The notes beneath the pieces were generated by a model. The model was given only the letters and a program-made list of their open reading frames with translations. It did not search any database and was not told where the DNA came from. The translations under genes were made by a program, and so were the position numbers. From Methanosarcinales archaeon (GTDB lineage Archaea > Halobacteriota > Methanosarcinia > Methanosarcinales > Methanoperedenaceae): DNA of 64,000 nt. The stretch spans positions 87,968 through 151,967 of the forward strand of contig CAJPFJ010000010.1 in NCBI GenBank assembly GCA_905339155.1. Direction: 5' to 3'. Below, one piece after another: positions 10,007 through 17,655 of this stretch (its first letter is position 1; the number at the start of each line of letters is the position of its first letter).

Positions 10007-10729
10007 ATGATAATAGATGCACATAACCATGCAGGCGGTCCGGACAGGGGCGATGGAAAGAGGCAATCTGCGGAGGAAATAGTGGCTGAAATGGACAGGC
10101 TCGGCATAGATAGGGCAGTGATATTTCCGTTCAGCGAGAGAACTCCCGGTACATCGTTCTCTTTTGCGAACAACAGTACTGCAGAGGCTATCAATAAATA
10201 TCCAGACAGGCTGATAGGATTTGCAAGGCTTGACCCCAACTTTGGAAAAAAAGCAGTCGAAGAGCTAAGACGTGATGTTGGTATTGGGCTTGTTGGACTC
10301 AAGCTTCATCCTTCAAGCCAGAAGTTCTCACTCAGAAGCGAGTACCTGAAAGAAATACTCAAAGAAGCTTCTGTGCTTGATATTCCAATTATCTTTGACT
10401 CCGGTAAAAAGGAATCGCCGCCAGAACAGTTTGGAGAGCTGGCAGAATTATTCCCTGATGCAAAGATAATTCTGGCACACATGTTAGGAGATTTTCTCCC
10501 GGTAGCTTTACATCACCAAAATATCTATCTTCAGACAACCGGCATGCCACGAAAAGAGATTATCCAGGAAGCGGTTGAGGATCTCGATGCTGAAAGAATA
10601 ATCATGGGATCAGACTCCCCATATATCAGTATGGAATCGGAACTTACAAAAATAAAATCGCTAAATATATCTGAAATGGAAAAAAAACTTATTATGGGGG
10701 AGAATATGAGACGCATAATGCAGTTGTGA
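10007..10729 (+). CDS. Amidohydrolase-family (Amidohydro_2) metal-dependent hydrolase
   Basis: 240 residues forming a TIM-barrel hydrolase of the amidohydrolase-2 type. It starts MIIDAHNHAGGPDRG (H-x-H metal motif), then GLKLHPSSQKF, a metal-ligand AHMLGDFLP, and GSDSPYISME with the terminal Asp. The length is typical of compact archaeal members. Substrate is not evident; relatives hydrolyse or decarboxylate cyclic and carboxylated compounds. It is a single plus-strand gene beside minus-strand neighbours, with the ATG chosen because the whole barrel begins at MIIDAH. A weak purine-rich ribosome site precedes it. Confidence 0.85.
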   Translation: MIIDAHNHAGGPDRGDGKRQSAEEIVAEMDRLGIDRAVIFPFSERTPGTSFSFANNSTAEAINKYPDRLIGFARLDPNFGKKAVEELRRDVGIGLVGLKLHPSSQKFSLRSEYLKEILKEASVLDIPIIFDSGKKESPPEQFGELAELFPDAKIILAHMLGDFLPVALHHQNIYLQTTGMPRKEIIQEAVEDLDAERIIMGSDSPYISMESELTKIKSLNISEMEKKLIMGENMRRIMQL

Positions 10730-10782
10730 GTTTTGAAATATTGAGCAGATACTGAAAAATAAAGAGGAAGTCAAGACAAAAC

Positions 10783-11184
10783 TCAGCTTTTTGTTGCTAT
10801 CTTTGGCGGTATGATCGAACGCGCCACATTATAAACAAAGATGTAAATAGCCAGAAGCGATATCGAACCAAATACCTCGGTCCCGAGCAGATAGCTGTTA
10901 CTTGCATACCTGTAGGGCATGGTGAAAGCAAGGCCAATGAGCCCTATGTTCTGAAGCCAGAATTGTATCTCAGCGAGGCGGAGGCTGTACAGGTCAGTGC
11001 CTGCGAATACCGGTAGAAGATGGTATCCCACACCAAATATCATCATTGAAACGAAGCCTATGAGGAGCACATGAGCGTGGGCGGGTGTAAGTGGTGATGA
11101 GTTTAAAACCATTGCGAATCCCATGGTGCTGCCTATGAGCAAATAAACCAGGCTTGCCCAGGCAAACTTAAGCGGTATTTCCAT
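10783..11184 (-). CDS. Small haem-copper oxidase subunit I-like membrane protein
   Basis: 133 residues with four predicted membrane helices. The helix containing PAHAHVLLIGFVSMMIFGVG followed by YHLLPVF closely resembles short cbb3-type cytochrome oxidase subunit I-like and NnrS-type proteins, where the His residues bind haem or metal. It is far too short to be a complete oxidase. It follows the DUF1858 gene by 27 bp, and the pair is likely cotranscribed. Gene neighbourhoods of this kind are usually tied to NO or oxygen stress. The function here is inferred only from that family resemblance and the NO-metabolism context. Confidence 0.7.
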   Translation of the reverse strand: MEIPLKFAWASLVYLLIGSTMGFAMVLNSSPLTPAHAHVLLIGFVSMMIFGVGYHLLPVFAGTDLYSLRLAEIQFWLQNIGLIGLAFTMPYRYASNSYLLGTEVFGSISLLAIYIFVYNVARSIIPPKIATKS

Positions 11185-11211
11185 GTTTTCCCTTCGCTGA
11201 AAATTTTATAT

Positions 11212-11415
11212 TTATACCGTCTCTGCTGCCTTATTCAATTCGTCAAGCAATTGATTAATATCCACCCTGTGCATCCTGCAGAAAAATTCCAGATTTTCGG
11301 ATGGCAATTGTCCCACATATTTTGGCATTCCGTGTTTGATAAATACATCCCTGGTGGCTGGATATTTTGTTATTACATCGTTTAATTTGTTATCTTTGGT
11401 TATTTTGTCTACCAT
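11212..11415 (-). CDS. DUF1858 domain protein
   Basis: 67 residues forming a single DUF1858 domain (KLNDVITKYPATRDVFIKHG, then CRMHRVDINQLLDELNKA). The domain is found alone or as the N-terminal part of RIC/ScdA-type proteins that repair iron-sulfur clusters after NO damage. A lone Cys sits in FFCRMH. It is first in a two-gene unit with the small haem-copper-like protein and is divergent from the haemerythrin gene. Together these suggest a small NO or oxygen response module. Family call is good; the role is inferred. Confidence 0.8.
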   Translation of the reverse strand: MVDKITKDNKLNDVITKYPATRDVFIKHGMPKYVGQLPSENLEFFCRMHRVDINQLLDELNKAAETV

Positions 11416-11735
11416 AAATTCCTCACATCCATATTAATTATCTTTTGTCTTAAAACTATTTATTTTTTTGTTTGTTCGTGTTATTCTATTTGTTCTCAGT
11501 TTCGCGCGCTTTGCTCTGTTTCTCTTTTTCCTCCCATATATTTTCTAACTTATTCCTGGTTTCCTGAAATAATTCTTTTATATTATCTTTACTGCACAGT
11601 TCAATTTTTTCCCCGCAATAGTGAACATCTTAAACATAATGGATATGCATATGAATAAAATCGTTTACAAGATTCTTATTTCTTTACAGCTATCTCCTGT
11701 GCAAAAATCTCAGATTTTACTGGAATAATCACAAC
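11416..11735. other. Divergent intergenic region with a small gene remnant
   Basis: On the minus strand, about 11478-11630 reads through about 47 codons with protein-like character (VHYCGEKIELCSKDNIKELF, then a charged helix to a stop near 11490). It has an in-frame stop immediately upstream and no usable start codon. It is probably the 3' remnant of a small Cys-containing protein. The rest is AT-rich promoter DNA for the DUF1858 and haemerythrin genes. Confidence 0.35.
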
Positions 11736-11750
11736 AAATATATATGGTAA
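11736..11750 (+). promoter_or_regulatory. TATA-like promoter of the haemerythrin gene
   Basis: AAATATATATGG lies about 25-30 bases before the chosen ATG at 11771, the distance expected for an archaeal TATA box with a leaderless or nearly leaderless transcript. The same sequence with its downstream flank (GGTAAATCA) occurs at about 6898 upstream of the chemoreceptor. Confidence 0.4.
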
Positions 11751-11770
11751 ATCAGTAATAGGGTTTGATT

Positions 11771-12301
11771 ATGTTGCCCATAGACCCATTGATGATTGAA
11801 CATCGTCTCATAGAAAGAATGATCAACCAGGTTCGTAATGAAATAGAACAAATAGAACTTGAAAAAAAGATCGATATAGTATTCATTGATGCTGCCATCG
11901 ATTTTATCAAGATATATGCAGATATGACACATCATGGTAAAGAGGAGAACATCCTTTTTCGAGATCTTTCCAAAAAGCAGATATCAAAGCAACACCAGAA
12001 AATTATGAATGAGCTGATTGATGAGCATAAATATGGGAGAAAACTAACTCAAGAATTAGTGAGGGCAAAAGAGAAGGATATTCAAGGTCAAGGAGAAGAT
12101 TTTCATAGAGTGCTCGGGCTTTTAAATCAATTGGTTGAATTTTATCCGGAACACATTAGAAAGGAGGATAAGCATTTTTTTATCCCATGCATGGATTATT
12201 TTAGCCAAAAAGAGAAGGAAGACGTGCTTCAAGAGTGTTGGGAGTTTGATAGAAAAATGATTCATGAAAAATACAAATCAATTGTAGAACACTGGAGTTA
12301 A
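11771..12301 (+). CDS. Haemerythrin HHE-domain protein
   Basis: 176 residues, mostly helical, with the HHE metal ligands: IEHRLIERM near the N-terminus, HHGKEENILF, a middle DEHKYGRK, and HIRKEDKHFF. These form a di-iron site that binds O2 or NO. An ATG at 11771 was preferred over an in-frame TTG two codons earlier because a TATA-like box sits at leaderless distance from it. It is divergent from the DUF1858 gene, and domains of both families occur together in RIC-type NO-repair proteins. A similar role here is an inference. Confidence 0.85.
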   Translation: MLPIDPLMIEHRLIERMINQVRNEIEQIELEKKIDIVFIDAAIDFIKIYADMTHHGKEENILFRDLSKKQISKQHQKIMNELIDEHKYGRKLTQELVRAKEKDIQGQGEDFHRVLGLLNQLVEFYPEHIRKEDKHFFIPCMDYFSQKEKEDVLQECWEFDRKMIHEKYKSIVEHWS

Positions 12302-12329
12302 AACTGTCCGATCTAAAAGGATTATAAAT

Positions 12330-12440
12330 GCTTGAGCAGTAACGATGAAAGTTTCATACGGTTCTTAACGAAGGCGAGTAATCACCCTCTCTTATTCGAT
12401 TATGAGGGGCGCACTCTAGCAATCACCAAATGCCGTATAT
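12330..12440 (+). ncRNA. Probable group II intron domain V/VI fossil
   Basis: At about 12332-12366 the sequence follows the domain V consensus of bacterial-type group II introns: GAGC at the base, CGATGAAAG with the GAAA-type loop, and TACGGTTCTT closing the lower helix. The lower helix pairs with one mismatch; the upper helix has two mismatches. A possible domain VI stem follows (CCCTCT with AGGGGCG). No reverse transcriptase gene or 5' end was found nearby, so this would be a 3'-end remnant. Moderate confidence because the upper stem is degraded. The remainder of the 12302-12645 gap holds no gene that I can see. Confidence 0.45.
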
Positions 12441-12645
12441 GATAATACAGACTGAGGTTGGGAGTTCCATATCTTCAACCGAGGCCAGACTGGAATGAAT
12501 ACAAAACCTTAATAATGAAAGAAGGTTAGAAGACCGGGTTATTGAATTTTTTTAATCGCCGGATTTTGAATTATATTGAGTCGATAGCAAGGATTTAAGG
12601 TCACCATATTGAACACCACAAATACTAATATGATTTTTCAGATAC

Positions 12646-13617
12646 TCATTCATCTTTTTCCATTACGACCACCGACCCATCCCGCATTCGCACAAGTCTC
12701 TCTTTCTTTATCCCATATTTTCGATAGCTCATTGCCTCAACATGGCCCAAACCGAGATTTTTCATTATCAGGTTCGCATCTTCCTGCAATATAACAAGCT
12801 CTTCGATCGGTGGTGCGGTTTTGATTTTCTTTTTTGCAAAAATTACCCCGTCTTTCAGATTTGCGCCCACGAACCCTTTTGAATCGTTTAAAATCAGCGT
12901 GCCATTTTTCATGTATGCGCCAGCGAATTCATCTGTCATGCCTTCTACAATAACCACACCACCATCAAGATGCGCACCAGTGTTCATGCCTGCATCTCCC
13001 AAGACATGAACCGTGCCTTTCTGCATCAACAGCCCTGTGCCGTTGTAGGCATTTCCCTTTAGTATGACAAGAGCCTCACAATTACATCGTGCGGCCACTG
13101 TCCCGCGAAGCATTCCATCATCCAGCACAAGATGCCTTTTTCGCTCATCATAATCATTCCAGACAAGAACATCTTTTCCCAGCCCTTTACAGAGTATCTC
13201 GGTTATTGATCGGAACTTTCGATAACCTGGCTCATCTGACACAACCTCTACTACATTTCCGAGAGGTTCTTCTATAAGCCCTTTAACATTAACATATATC
13301 ACTCCTGAAACCATACCCATACCCATTTCAGAAGAAACATTTCCATCGATGTATATCTTTCCTGCTTTTTCAGGCGCTCCGCTTCCCCCGAAATGCACGA
13401 GGTCAGCGCCCAGGCTGTAAGCAAGCCTCTTCCCAACGCTGCCAGTAATACGCACATCTTTGCCTTTTCTTAATTCATTCACCAGCTCTTTGTATGTAAA
13501 ACTCGTGTTTTCTTGAGAAGGAATGATACCGGTGGGACGGATCATATTACTCTGCCATGTGAAATTATACGTGTAATCGCAGAGATTATCAACTGGTTCT
13601 TTCAGTTTCAGTTCCAT
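12646..13617 (-). CDS. GXGXG-domain protein (GltB domain 3 / FwdC-like)
   Basis: 323 residues with the right-handed beta-helix repeats of the GXGXG domain found in glutamate synthase domain 3 and formylmethanofuran dehydrogenase subunit C. Repeats visible include GKIYIDGNVSSEMGMGMVSG, GNAYNGTGLLMQKGTVHVLG, GDAGMNTGAHLDGGVVIVEG and GTLILNDSKGFVGANLKDG. It has no catalytic glutamine-amidotransferase or FMN domain. It is the last gene of the nar-led series, 3 bp after the DsrAB-like gene. It probably forms a scaffold or subunit with that sirohaem protein. The specific reaction is unknown. Confidence 0.75.
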   Translation of the reverse strand: MELKLKEPVDNLCDYTYNFTWQSNMIRPTGIIPSQENTSFTYKELVNELRKGKDVRITGSVGKRLAYSLGADLVHFGGSGAPEKAGKIYIDGNVSSEMGMGMVSGVIYVNVKGLIEEPLGNVVEVVSDEPGYRKFRSITEILCKGLGKDVLVWNDYDERKRHLVLDDGMLRGTVAARCNCEALVILKGNAYNGTGLLMQKGTVHVLGDAGMNTGAHLDGGVVIVEGMTDEFAGAYMKNGTLILNDSKGFVGANLKDGVIFAKKKIKTAPPIEELVILQEDANLIMKNLGLGHVEAMSYRKYGIKKERLVRMRDGSVVVMEKDE

Positions 13618-13620
13618 AAA

Positions 13621-14598
13621 TCAAATATCTCCATACCTGGGGAATGCTTCCGCAGCTCCGGGCCAGAATATAGTTTTCCATTTCGGCTGTTCAATATCCT
13701 TCTGCGTAAGAAGATACTCTCCAAAAATATCTTTCATATGTTTTCTGTAATCGTCGATTCCTATCCTATCAATGGTGAAACCGATGCGTTCCCCTGGCTT
13801 GCCTCTGGATTTATACCAGTCAAGGGTTCCATCTATCACATCAAAGACCTTTTCATCGGGAACGAATTCAGCAACTGGATACGCCGCATGTGGGTTCTTT
13901 CCGTGTTTTCCTCCCACATATACGGCATGCCCCACATTTTTTGCAACAAGAGCACTGGATGGACATACGTTGATGCAGTCCCCACAGGATACGCACATTT
14001 CCCATATTCTTTTTGGAAGTTCATTTACCATTTCAAGCGCGCCTGAATGGCAGGAGTGGATACACAGACCGCAGCCCGTGCACAGACTTTCTACCAGTTC
14101 AGGCTTTACCATGCCCTGAAAACCCAGATCCATTTCACGGGTACGCATGCAGTCGATGACGCAGCCAGTAAATGCCATCTTGAACTTGTGATGCGTCCTT
14201 GTACCAAAATATCGTCTGTCAACTTCCGTAGCGAATTTTTGAGTATCTGTCCATCCTCTCGGATTGTACTCACAACCGCCGCACGCAGTCGGAACACGGA
14301 CCCTGCTCCCGCATGTGGCTATGGGTGAATGCCAGAGACTTCCAAGCTCTTCGACCACTCTGGTCAAGTCCTTCATGTTGATATACAGTATTTCAGGGGA
14401 CATACGTGCCGATAGATGTACCGTTCCATCACCATATTTTTCAGCAACATCAGCCAGTTTCCTCAGCTTGGCCGCTGTCAAGCGCCCACCTGGAGCCCTG
14501 CATCTCACTGCGACCAAGTCTTTCTGTCGCTGCGGGATGAATCCCCCACTTTTAAGTTCCTCTGCGGTTATGAGTCTTGGTTTTTTATCTTGTGTCAT
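13621..14598 (-). CDS. DsrAB-like sirohaem sulfite/nitrite reductase-family protein
   Basis: 325 residues. The N-terminal ferredoxin-like half domain (LITAEELKSGGFIPQRQKDL, then LADVAEKYGDGTVHLS) is followed by the sirohaem/4Fe-4S region with PTACGGCEYNPRG and FTGCVIDCMRTREMDLGFQG. An inserted ferredoxin carries two 4Fe-4S motifs (CTGCGLCIHSCHSGAL and CVSCGDCINVCPSSAL). This is the layout of dissimilatory sulfite reductase-like proteins of archaea. The first Cys pair is C-x2-C rather than the usual C-x5-C spacing. Position at the end of a nitrate reductase operon suggests nitrite or a sulfur oxyanion as substrate, but that is inference. The neighbouring FMN and GXGXG proteins are likely partners. 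Confidence 0.8.
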   Translation of the reverse strand: MTQDKKPRLITAEELKSGGFIPQRQKDLVAVRCRAPGGRLTAAKLRKLADVAEKYGDGTVHLSARMSPEILYINMKDLTRVVEELGSLWHSPIATCGSRVRVPTACGGCEYNPRGWTDTQKFATEVDRRYFGTRTHHKFKMAFTGCVIDCMRTREMDLGFQGMVKPELVESLCTGCGLCIHSCHSGALEMVNELPKRIWEMCVSCGDCINVCPSSALVAKNVGHAVYVGGKHGKNPHAAYPVAEFVPDEKVFDVIDGTLDWYKSRGKPGERIGFTIDRIGIDDYRKHMKDIFGEYLLTQKDIEQPKWKTIFWPGAAEAFPRYGDI

Positions 14599-14611
14599 AT
14601 ATGCTGAGTAT

Positions 14612-14998
14612 TCAGAGTTGAGTGCTTACTTCCTTCACCTTTATAACAAGCGCTCCTCTTGCCCACGGAAATTTTTCCTTTGCCATCTCGGCGAATTTTC
14701 CTGAGGTCTGGAGTTCACCTTTTCCAGAGATGCAGCATCCCTGTCCAGGACCGTAGTTTCCCTGAACTTGTTTTGAAGCGATCAGCAGTTCCACACGATT
14801 GTTCTTTTTGAGATTTTCCTCGGTTATATTATAATGCCCGGCAGGAATAATGACAACTTCCTCGCCCTTGACACTCATATCTCTTACATAATCTCCCCAC
14901 GTCGCTACAACATGGGGGCCATTATCGCTACAGGTTACTATTGCTACCCATTCTGTTTTATCCATAACTTCTTTACATTTTCCTTCGATCTTTGCCAT
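14612..14998 (-). CDS. Pyridoxamine 5'-phosphate oxidase-like flavin-binding protein
   Basis: 128 residues with a split-barrel flavin-binding fold of the PNPOx-like type: EWVAIVTCSDNGPHVVATWG near the N-terminus, a middle VVIIPAGHYNITEENLKKNN, and a C-terminal CCISGKGELQTSGKFAEMAK. Small proteins of this class bind FMN or F420 and shuttle electrons in methanogen relatives. It is encoded between the DsrAB-like gene (13 bp away) and the Cys protein (26 bp). This suggests it is an electron donor or cofactor partner of the sirohaem protein. Substrate unknown. Confidence 0.7.
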   Translation of the reverse strand: MAKIEGKCKEVMDKTEWVAIVTCSDNGPHVVATWGDYVRDMSVKGEEVVIIPAGHYNITEENLKKNNRVELLIASKQVQGNYGPGQGCCISGKGELQTSGKFAEMAKEKFPWARGALVIKVKEVSTQL

Positions 14999-15024
14999 AT
15001 TGCTCTTCTCCTTAAATCATTGAT

Positions 15025-15357
15025 TTATAACATCTCTACAACGATTTTGACCTTCTCATCCCAGGCAATCCACGGTATCAGTTGCCTTAGAACTGCCGCT
15101 GCATCGTAACGTTCCGGCATTTTAAGTTTTCTTCTTTTTCCGCATGCAACCTCAAACATATTGCTTTGAATTTGCTTTAAGTTTAAGTGCTCGGATTGAT
15201 CTGAAATCGTTTTTCCACAAGCACATTCAAGTGGTTTTCCATCGAGTTCCCATTTTTTTAAAAGTTTCTCCTGCAACTCTTTTCTTATTACAGGCGGTTC
15301 TTTTACTTTCAATTTTTCAATCAACTCTTGTTTTGTTATCATTTTTCTTCCGTTCAT
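15025..15357 (-). CDS. Uncharacterised Cys-containing protein of the nar series
   Basis: 110 residues, not recognised. It has a basic N-terminal half (KLKVKEPPVIRKELQEKLLK), a CACGK pair in the middle (PLECACGKTISDQSEHLNLK) and a third Cys in MFEVACGKRRKLKMPERY, so it could bind a metal or cluster. The start at 15357 was chosen because it lies 6 bp after the TDT channel stop, with the series reading tightly. An ATG five codons in is also possible. Its conserved placement between a channel and redox genes is the only functional clue. Confidence 0.6.
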   Translation of the reverse strand: MNGRKMITKQELIEKLKVKEPPVIRKELQEKLLKKWELDGKPLECACGKTISDQSEHLNLKQIQSNMFEVACGKRRKLKMPERYDAAAVLRQLIPWIAWDEKVKIVVEML

Positions 15358-15363
15358 CCCGCT

Positions 15364-16428
15364 TTAAAAGCCAGTGATCTTTTTGGTTATGACTAACCGG
15401 TTCACAATGCTACGAACCATTCCGATAAAGGTGATAACCCAGGCAACCAGAGCAGCATAAATGAAATAGCGAGAAATTAAATAAAACGGAGCCAATCCTG
15501 TAGCTTGTGCAAATACGAGAGTGCTGGTGGTGTACATACCAAATGGGAAAACAATGCTCCAGTATTGTGGATCATATCCCAGTGGAAATCGTTTATAGAC
15601 ATGGCGCCATGCGCCCAGAATTAAGAGCAGAGGTATCCACCATGTGGCAGTTGCCCAGAAGAACAGGGTAAATCCTTTAAGAAATGGAAGAATTTCTTGA
15701 AGAAAAGCCCAGTGGTTGGTGTTCTGGATGAGTCTGGCTCCTGCAAGCGTTGTAATCGCCGCAGCTCCCATGTTGACCCAGTAGAGAGCAGTAAAGGATT
15801 TAGGAAGAGGGCGGAAGAATATGAGTCGGTAGAAGATCAGAGAGATGATCAGTAGGTACAACATGGCGCCAAACAGATACATGAAAAGTGTGAAAAAAAG
15901 AATGGTCTCCTGCCCGGCCGGAAAACTGGAGACAACCAGCGTGCCAAGGACCGAGATTGATTGGATCGCAACAACAGAGATTAGCCAACCTCCATGGATT
16001 CCTGTTTCCAGATCCGGTTTTGGTTCATGTACTACCATGGCCGTGAAGAATGTATATACATGGATGAACCACAAGAGAATTCCTGTAAACCAGAGATATA
16101 TTGCAGTGGCGTAATCTCCAGAAATGATCACATACTGACTTCCGAGCACGCACGTCCCTGCAACCACTGTAAAAAACCCCGGCCCACGAACATGATCTAT
16201 TAAATCATCAATAAAGTCAGGAAAGTACCTGAGCAGTCGGATCAAAGTGAGAAGCCACAAAATCACATACGCTGCTTTGTTTATTAAAAACAGCGGCCAA
16301 GCTAAATAGGCCATTCCAAGCATAAATGAGGCGATAGAAACAATGCCTGTTGCCATGACCAGTGCAAAATAACCAGGGTAAAGCTCGCGCACTCCAGTTA
16401 GCATGTTTTCTTTCAATTTTGATGTCAA
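15364..16428 (-). CDS. TDT/SLAC1-family transporter (TehA-like)
   Basis: 354 residues with about ten membrane helices typical of the tellurite-resistance/dicarboxylate (TDT) family: YFALVMATGIVSIASFMLG at the first helix, ATATWWIPLLLILGAW later, and SIVFPFGMYTTSTLVFA in the eighth or ninth helix. Family members include TehA, Mae1 and the plant SLAC1 anion channel, which passes nitrate and chloride. It starts 19 bp after narI and ends 6 bp before the next gene. It may therefore move nitrate, nitrite or another anion for the reductase operon. That substrate is inferred from context only. Standard NarK-type transporters are absent from this stretch. Confidence 0.85.
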   Translation of the reverse strand: MTSKLKENMLTGVRELYPGYFALVMATGIVSIASFMLGMAYLAWPLFLINKAAYVILWLLTLIRLLRYFPDFIDDLIDHVRGPGFFTVVAGTCVLGSQYVIISGDYATAIYLWFTGILLWFIHVYTFFTAMVVHEPKPDLETGIHGGWLISVVAIQSISVLGTLVVSSFPAGQETILFFTLFMYLFGAMLYLLIISLIFYRLIFFRPLPKSFTALYWVNMGAAAITTLAGARLIQNTNHWAFLQEILPFLKGFTLFFWATATWWIPLLLILGAWRHVYKRFPLGYDPQYWSIVFPFGMYTTSTLVFAQATGLAPFYLISRYFIYAALVAWVITFIGMVRSIVNRLVITKKITGF

Positions 16429-16447
16429 GACTCTTCTCCCGTTTGGC

Positions 16448-17125
16448 CTATTTCGACCTCTTGCTTTGTCGTGATCGATTCCAGATTACAACCTGGTAGG
16501 GTCGCCATAGATAAGAGAACGGAAATGTCACCAGGTGCATCAGCCGGGTAAAAGGAAAGAGCGCAATTATAACGAATCCACCTATGATATGAAGCTTGAC
16601 CAGCCACGGCAGTGTGACAATGTATTGAATCTGCGGGTCGAATGAAAGCAAGGAGACAAGGTAAGGAACAGCGGTGTACAGGTACCACTGTGAGCCCCAT
16701 CTATAGAACAGGGCAACCATGAAACCCATATCAACCTGAACCAGAAGGGTAGCCACCAGAATCCAATCCATGACCGAGGTTACTCTGAATACGCGGGCGT
16801 TGTCAAGACGCCGTAGCAGGAGCAAACCCAGTCCTACAAGGGTGAATAAGGCCAGTGCAAGACCGCTGACTTCCAGCACATAGAGGTGATCAGGCACGAT
16901 CATCCAGGCTGAAGGAAAAATCAATGCCAGCAGATGGGCAAGCAGAATAGCCAGGATGCCATAATGCCATGGCACAGATCCCCAGAACAGGGTATTTTTT
17001 TCAAGGAACTGGGAAGAAAAACTTGAGTAAGAGATTCGATCGTTGAAGTATCTGTATATCCCCACAGCAAAAGCTAAAATAATAGCCACATATGGAAATA
17101 TCCCAAACAGCACAAAATCAAGCAT
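16448..17125 (-). CDS. narI: Respiratory nitrate reductase gamma subunit
   Basis: 225 residues with five predicted membrane helices. Four His residues are placed as the b-haem ligands of NarI: H54 and H64 (VPWHYGILAILLAH) and H179 and H197 (KLHIIGGFVIIALFPFTRLMH). The pair spacings of 10 and 18 match those in E. coli NarI. It takes electrons from a membrane quinol (menaquinone or methanophenazine in this group) to NarH. It follows narJ by 2 bp. The C-terminus is basic (RSRQSKRSK), fitting a cytoplasmic tail. Confidence 0.93.
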   Translation of the reverse strand: MLDFVLFGIFPYVAIILAFAVGIYRYFNDRISYSSFSSQFLEKNTLFWGSVPWHYGILAILLAHLLALIFPSAWMIVPDHLYVLEVSGLALALFTLVGLGLLLLRRLDNARVFRVTSVMDWILVATLLVQVDMGFMVALFYRWGSQWYLYTAVPYLVSLLSFDPQIQYIVTLPWLVKLHIIGGFVIIALFPFTRLMHLVTFPFSYLWRPYQVVIWNRSRQSKRSK

Positions 17126-17127
17126 TG

Positions 17128-17652
17128 TTAAGCCTCCTTTTTATATTGCCTGAGCGCCGCCTCAAGAGCTTTAAGCGCAATAAAGTACTGGCTTTGTGAC
17201 TCGTTTTCAGAACCTTTTCCTCCTGTCATTAGCGTGAGCGCAGGGAGCAAAGCTTCGCTTATAATCTCATCTCGCACATCTACTTTATCACACACGGCTA
17301 TGAAGCGTAGCAGCACGGTCAGATGATCTGGCAGTTCGTTTTCTGCAGTGAAGCCACACGCATTATAACGCTCTTTTAGCCCGATCAAAAACATGCTGCG
17401 TTCATAGCTCTCCCCAAAAAGGTAGTGTCCAGCGTAAAGGCAAGATGTTGCGTTCAGGTCAAAAGTTGAGGAATATATCTCTTGCAGCCGATTCAGAGGC
17501 GTTCCTTCAACAAAGCCTCTGAATTCACCAAGCATAGCCCCCGCCTCAGGGTTCGTTGTTATAGTCTCACTTTGACACTCCTGTACCACTTTGAGCAGGT
17601 TTGACTGCGGGTATTCCAGTATATCAGCGAAGAGACTGATGATCCGTTCCAT
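17128..17652 (-). CDS. narJ: Nitrate reductase assembly chaperone NarJ
   Basis: 174 residues, all-helical, of the NarJ/TorD chaperone type that inserts the molybdenum cofactor into NarG before membrane docking. Recognisable parts are the N-terminal SLFADILEYPQSNLLKVVQE, the middle SCLYAGHYLFGESYERSMFL and NELPDHLTVLLRFIA. The order narG-narH-narJ-narI is the classical one. Spacing is 3 bp from narH and 2 bp to narI. Confidence 0.9.
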   Translation of the reverse strand: MERIISLFADILEYPQSNLLKVVQECQSETITTNPEAGAMLGEFRGFVEGTPLNRLQEIYSSTFDLNATSCLYAGHYLFGESYERSMFLIGLKERYNACGFTAENELPDHLTVLLRFIAVCDKVDVRDEIISEALLPALTLMTGGKGSENESQSQYFIALKALEAALRQYKKEA

Positions 17653-17655
17653 AAT

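Noticed and set aside
16425..16700. 91-codon frame overlapping narI in another frame
   Set aside because: Same-strand alternate frame of narI; narI has all four haem His residues.
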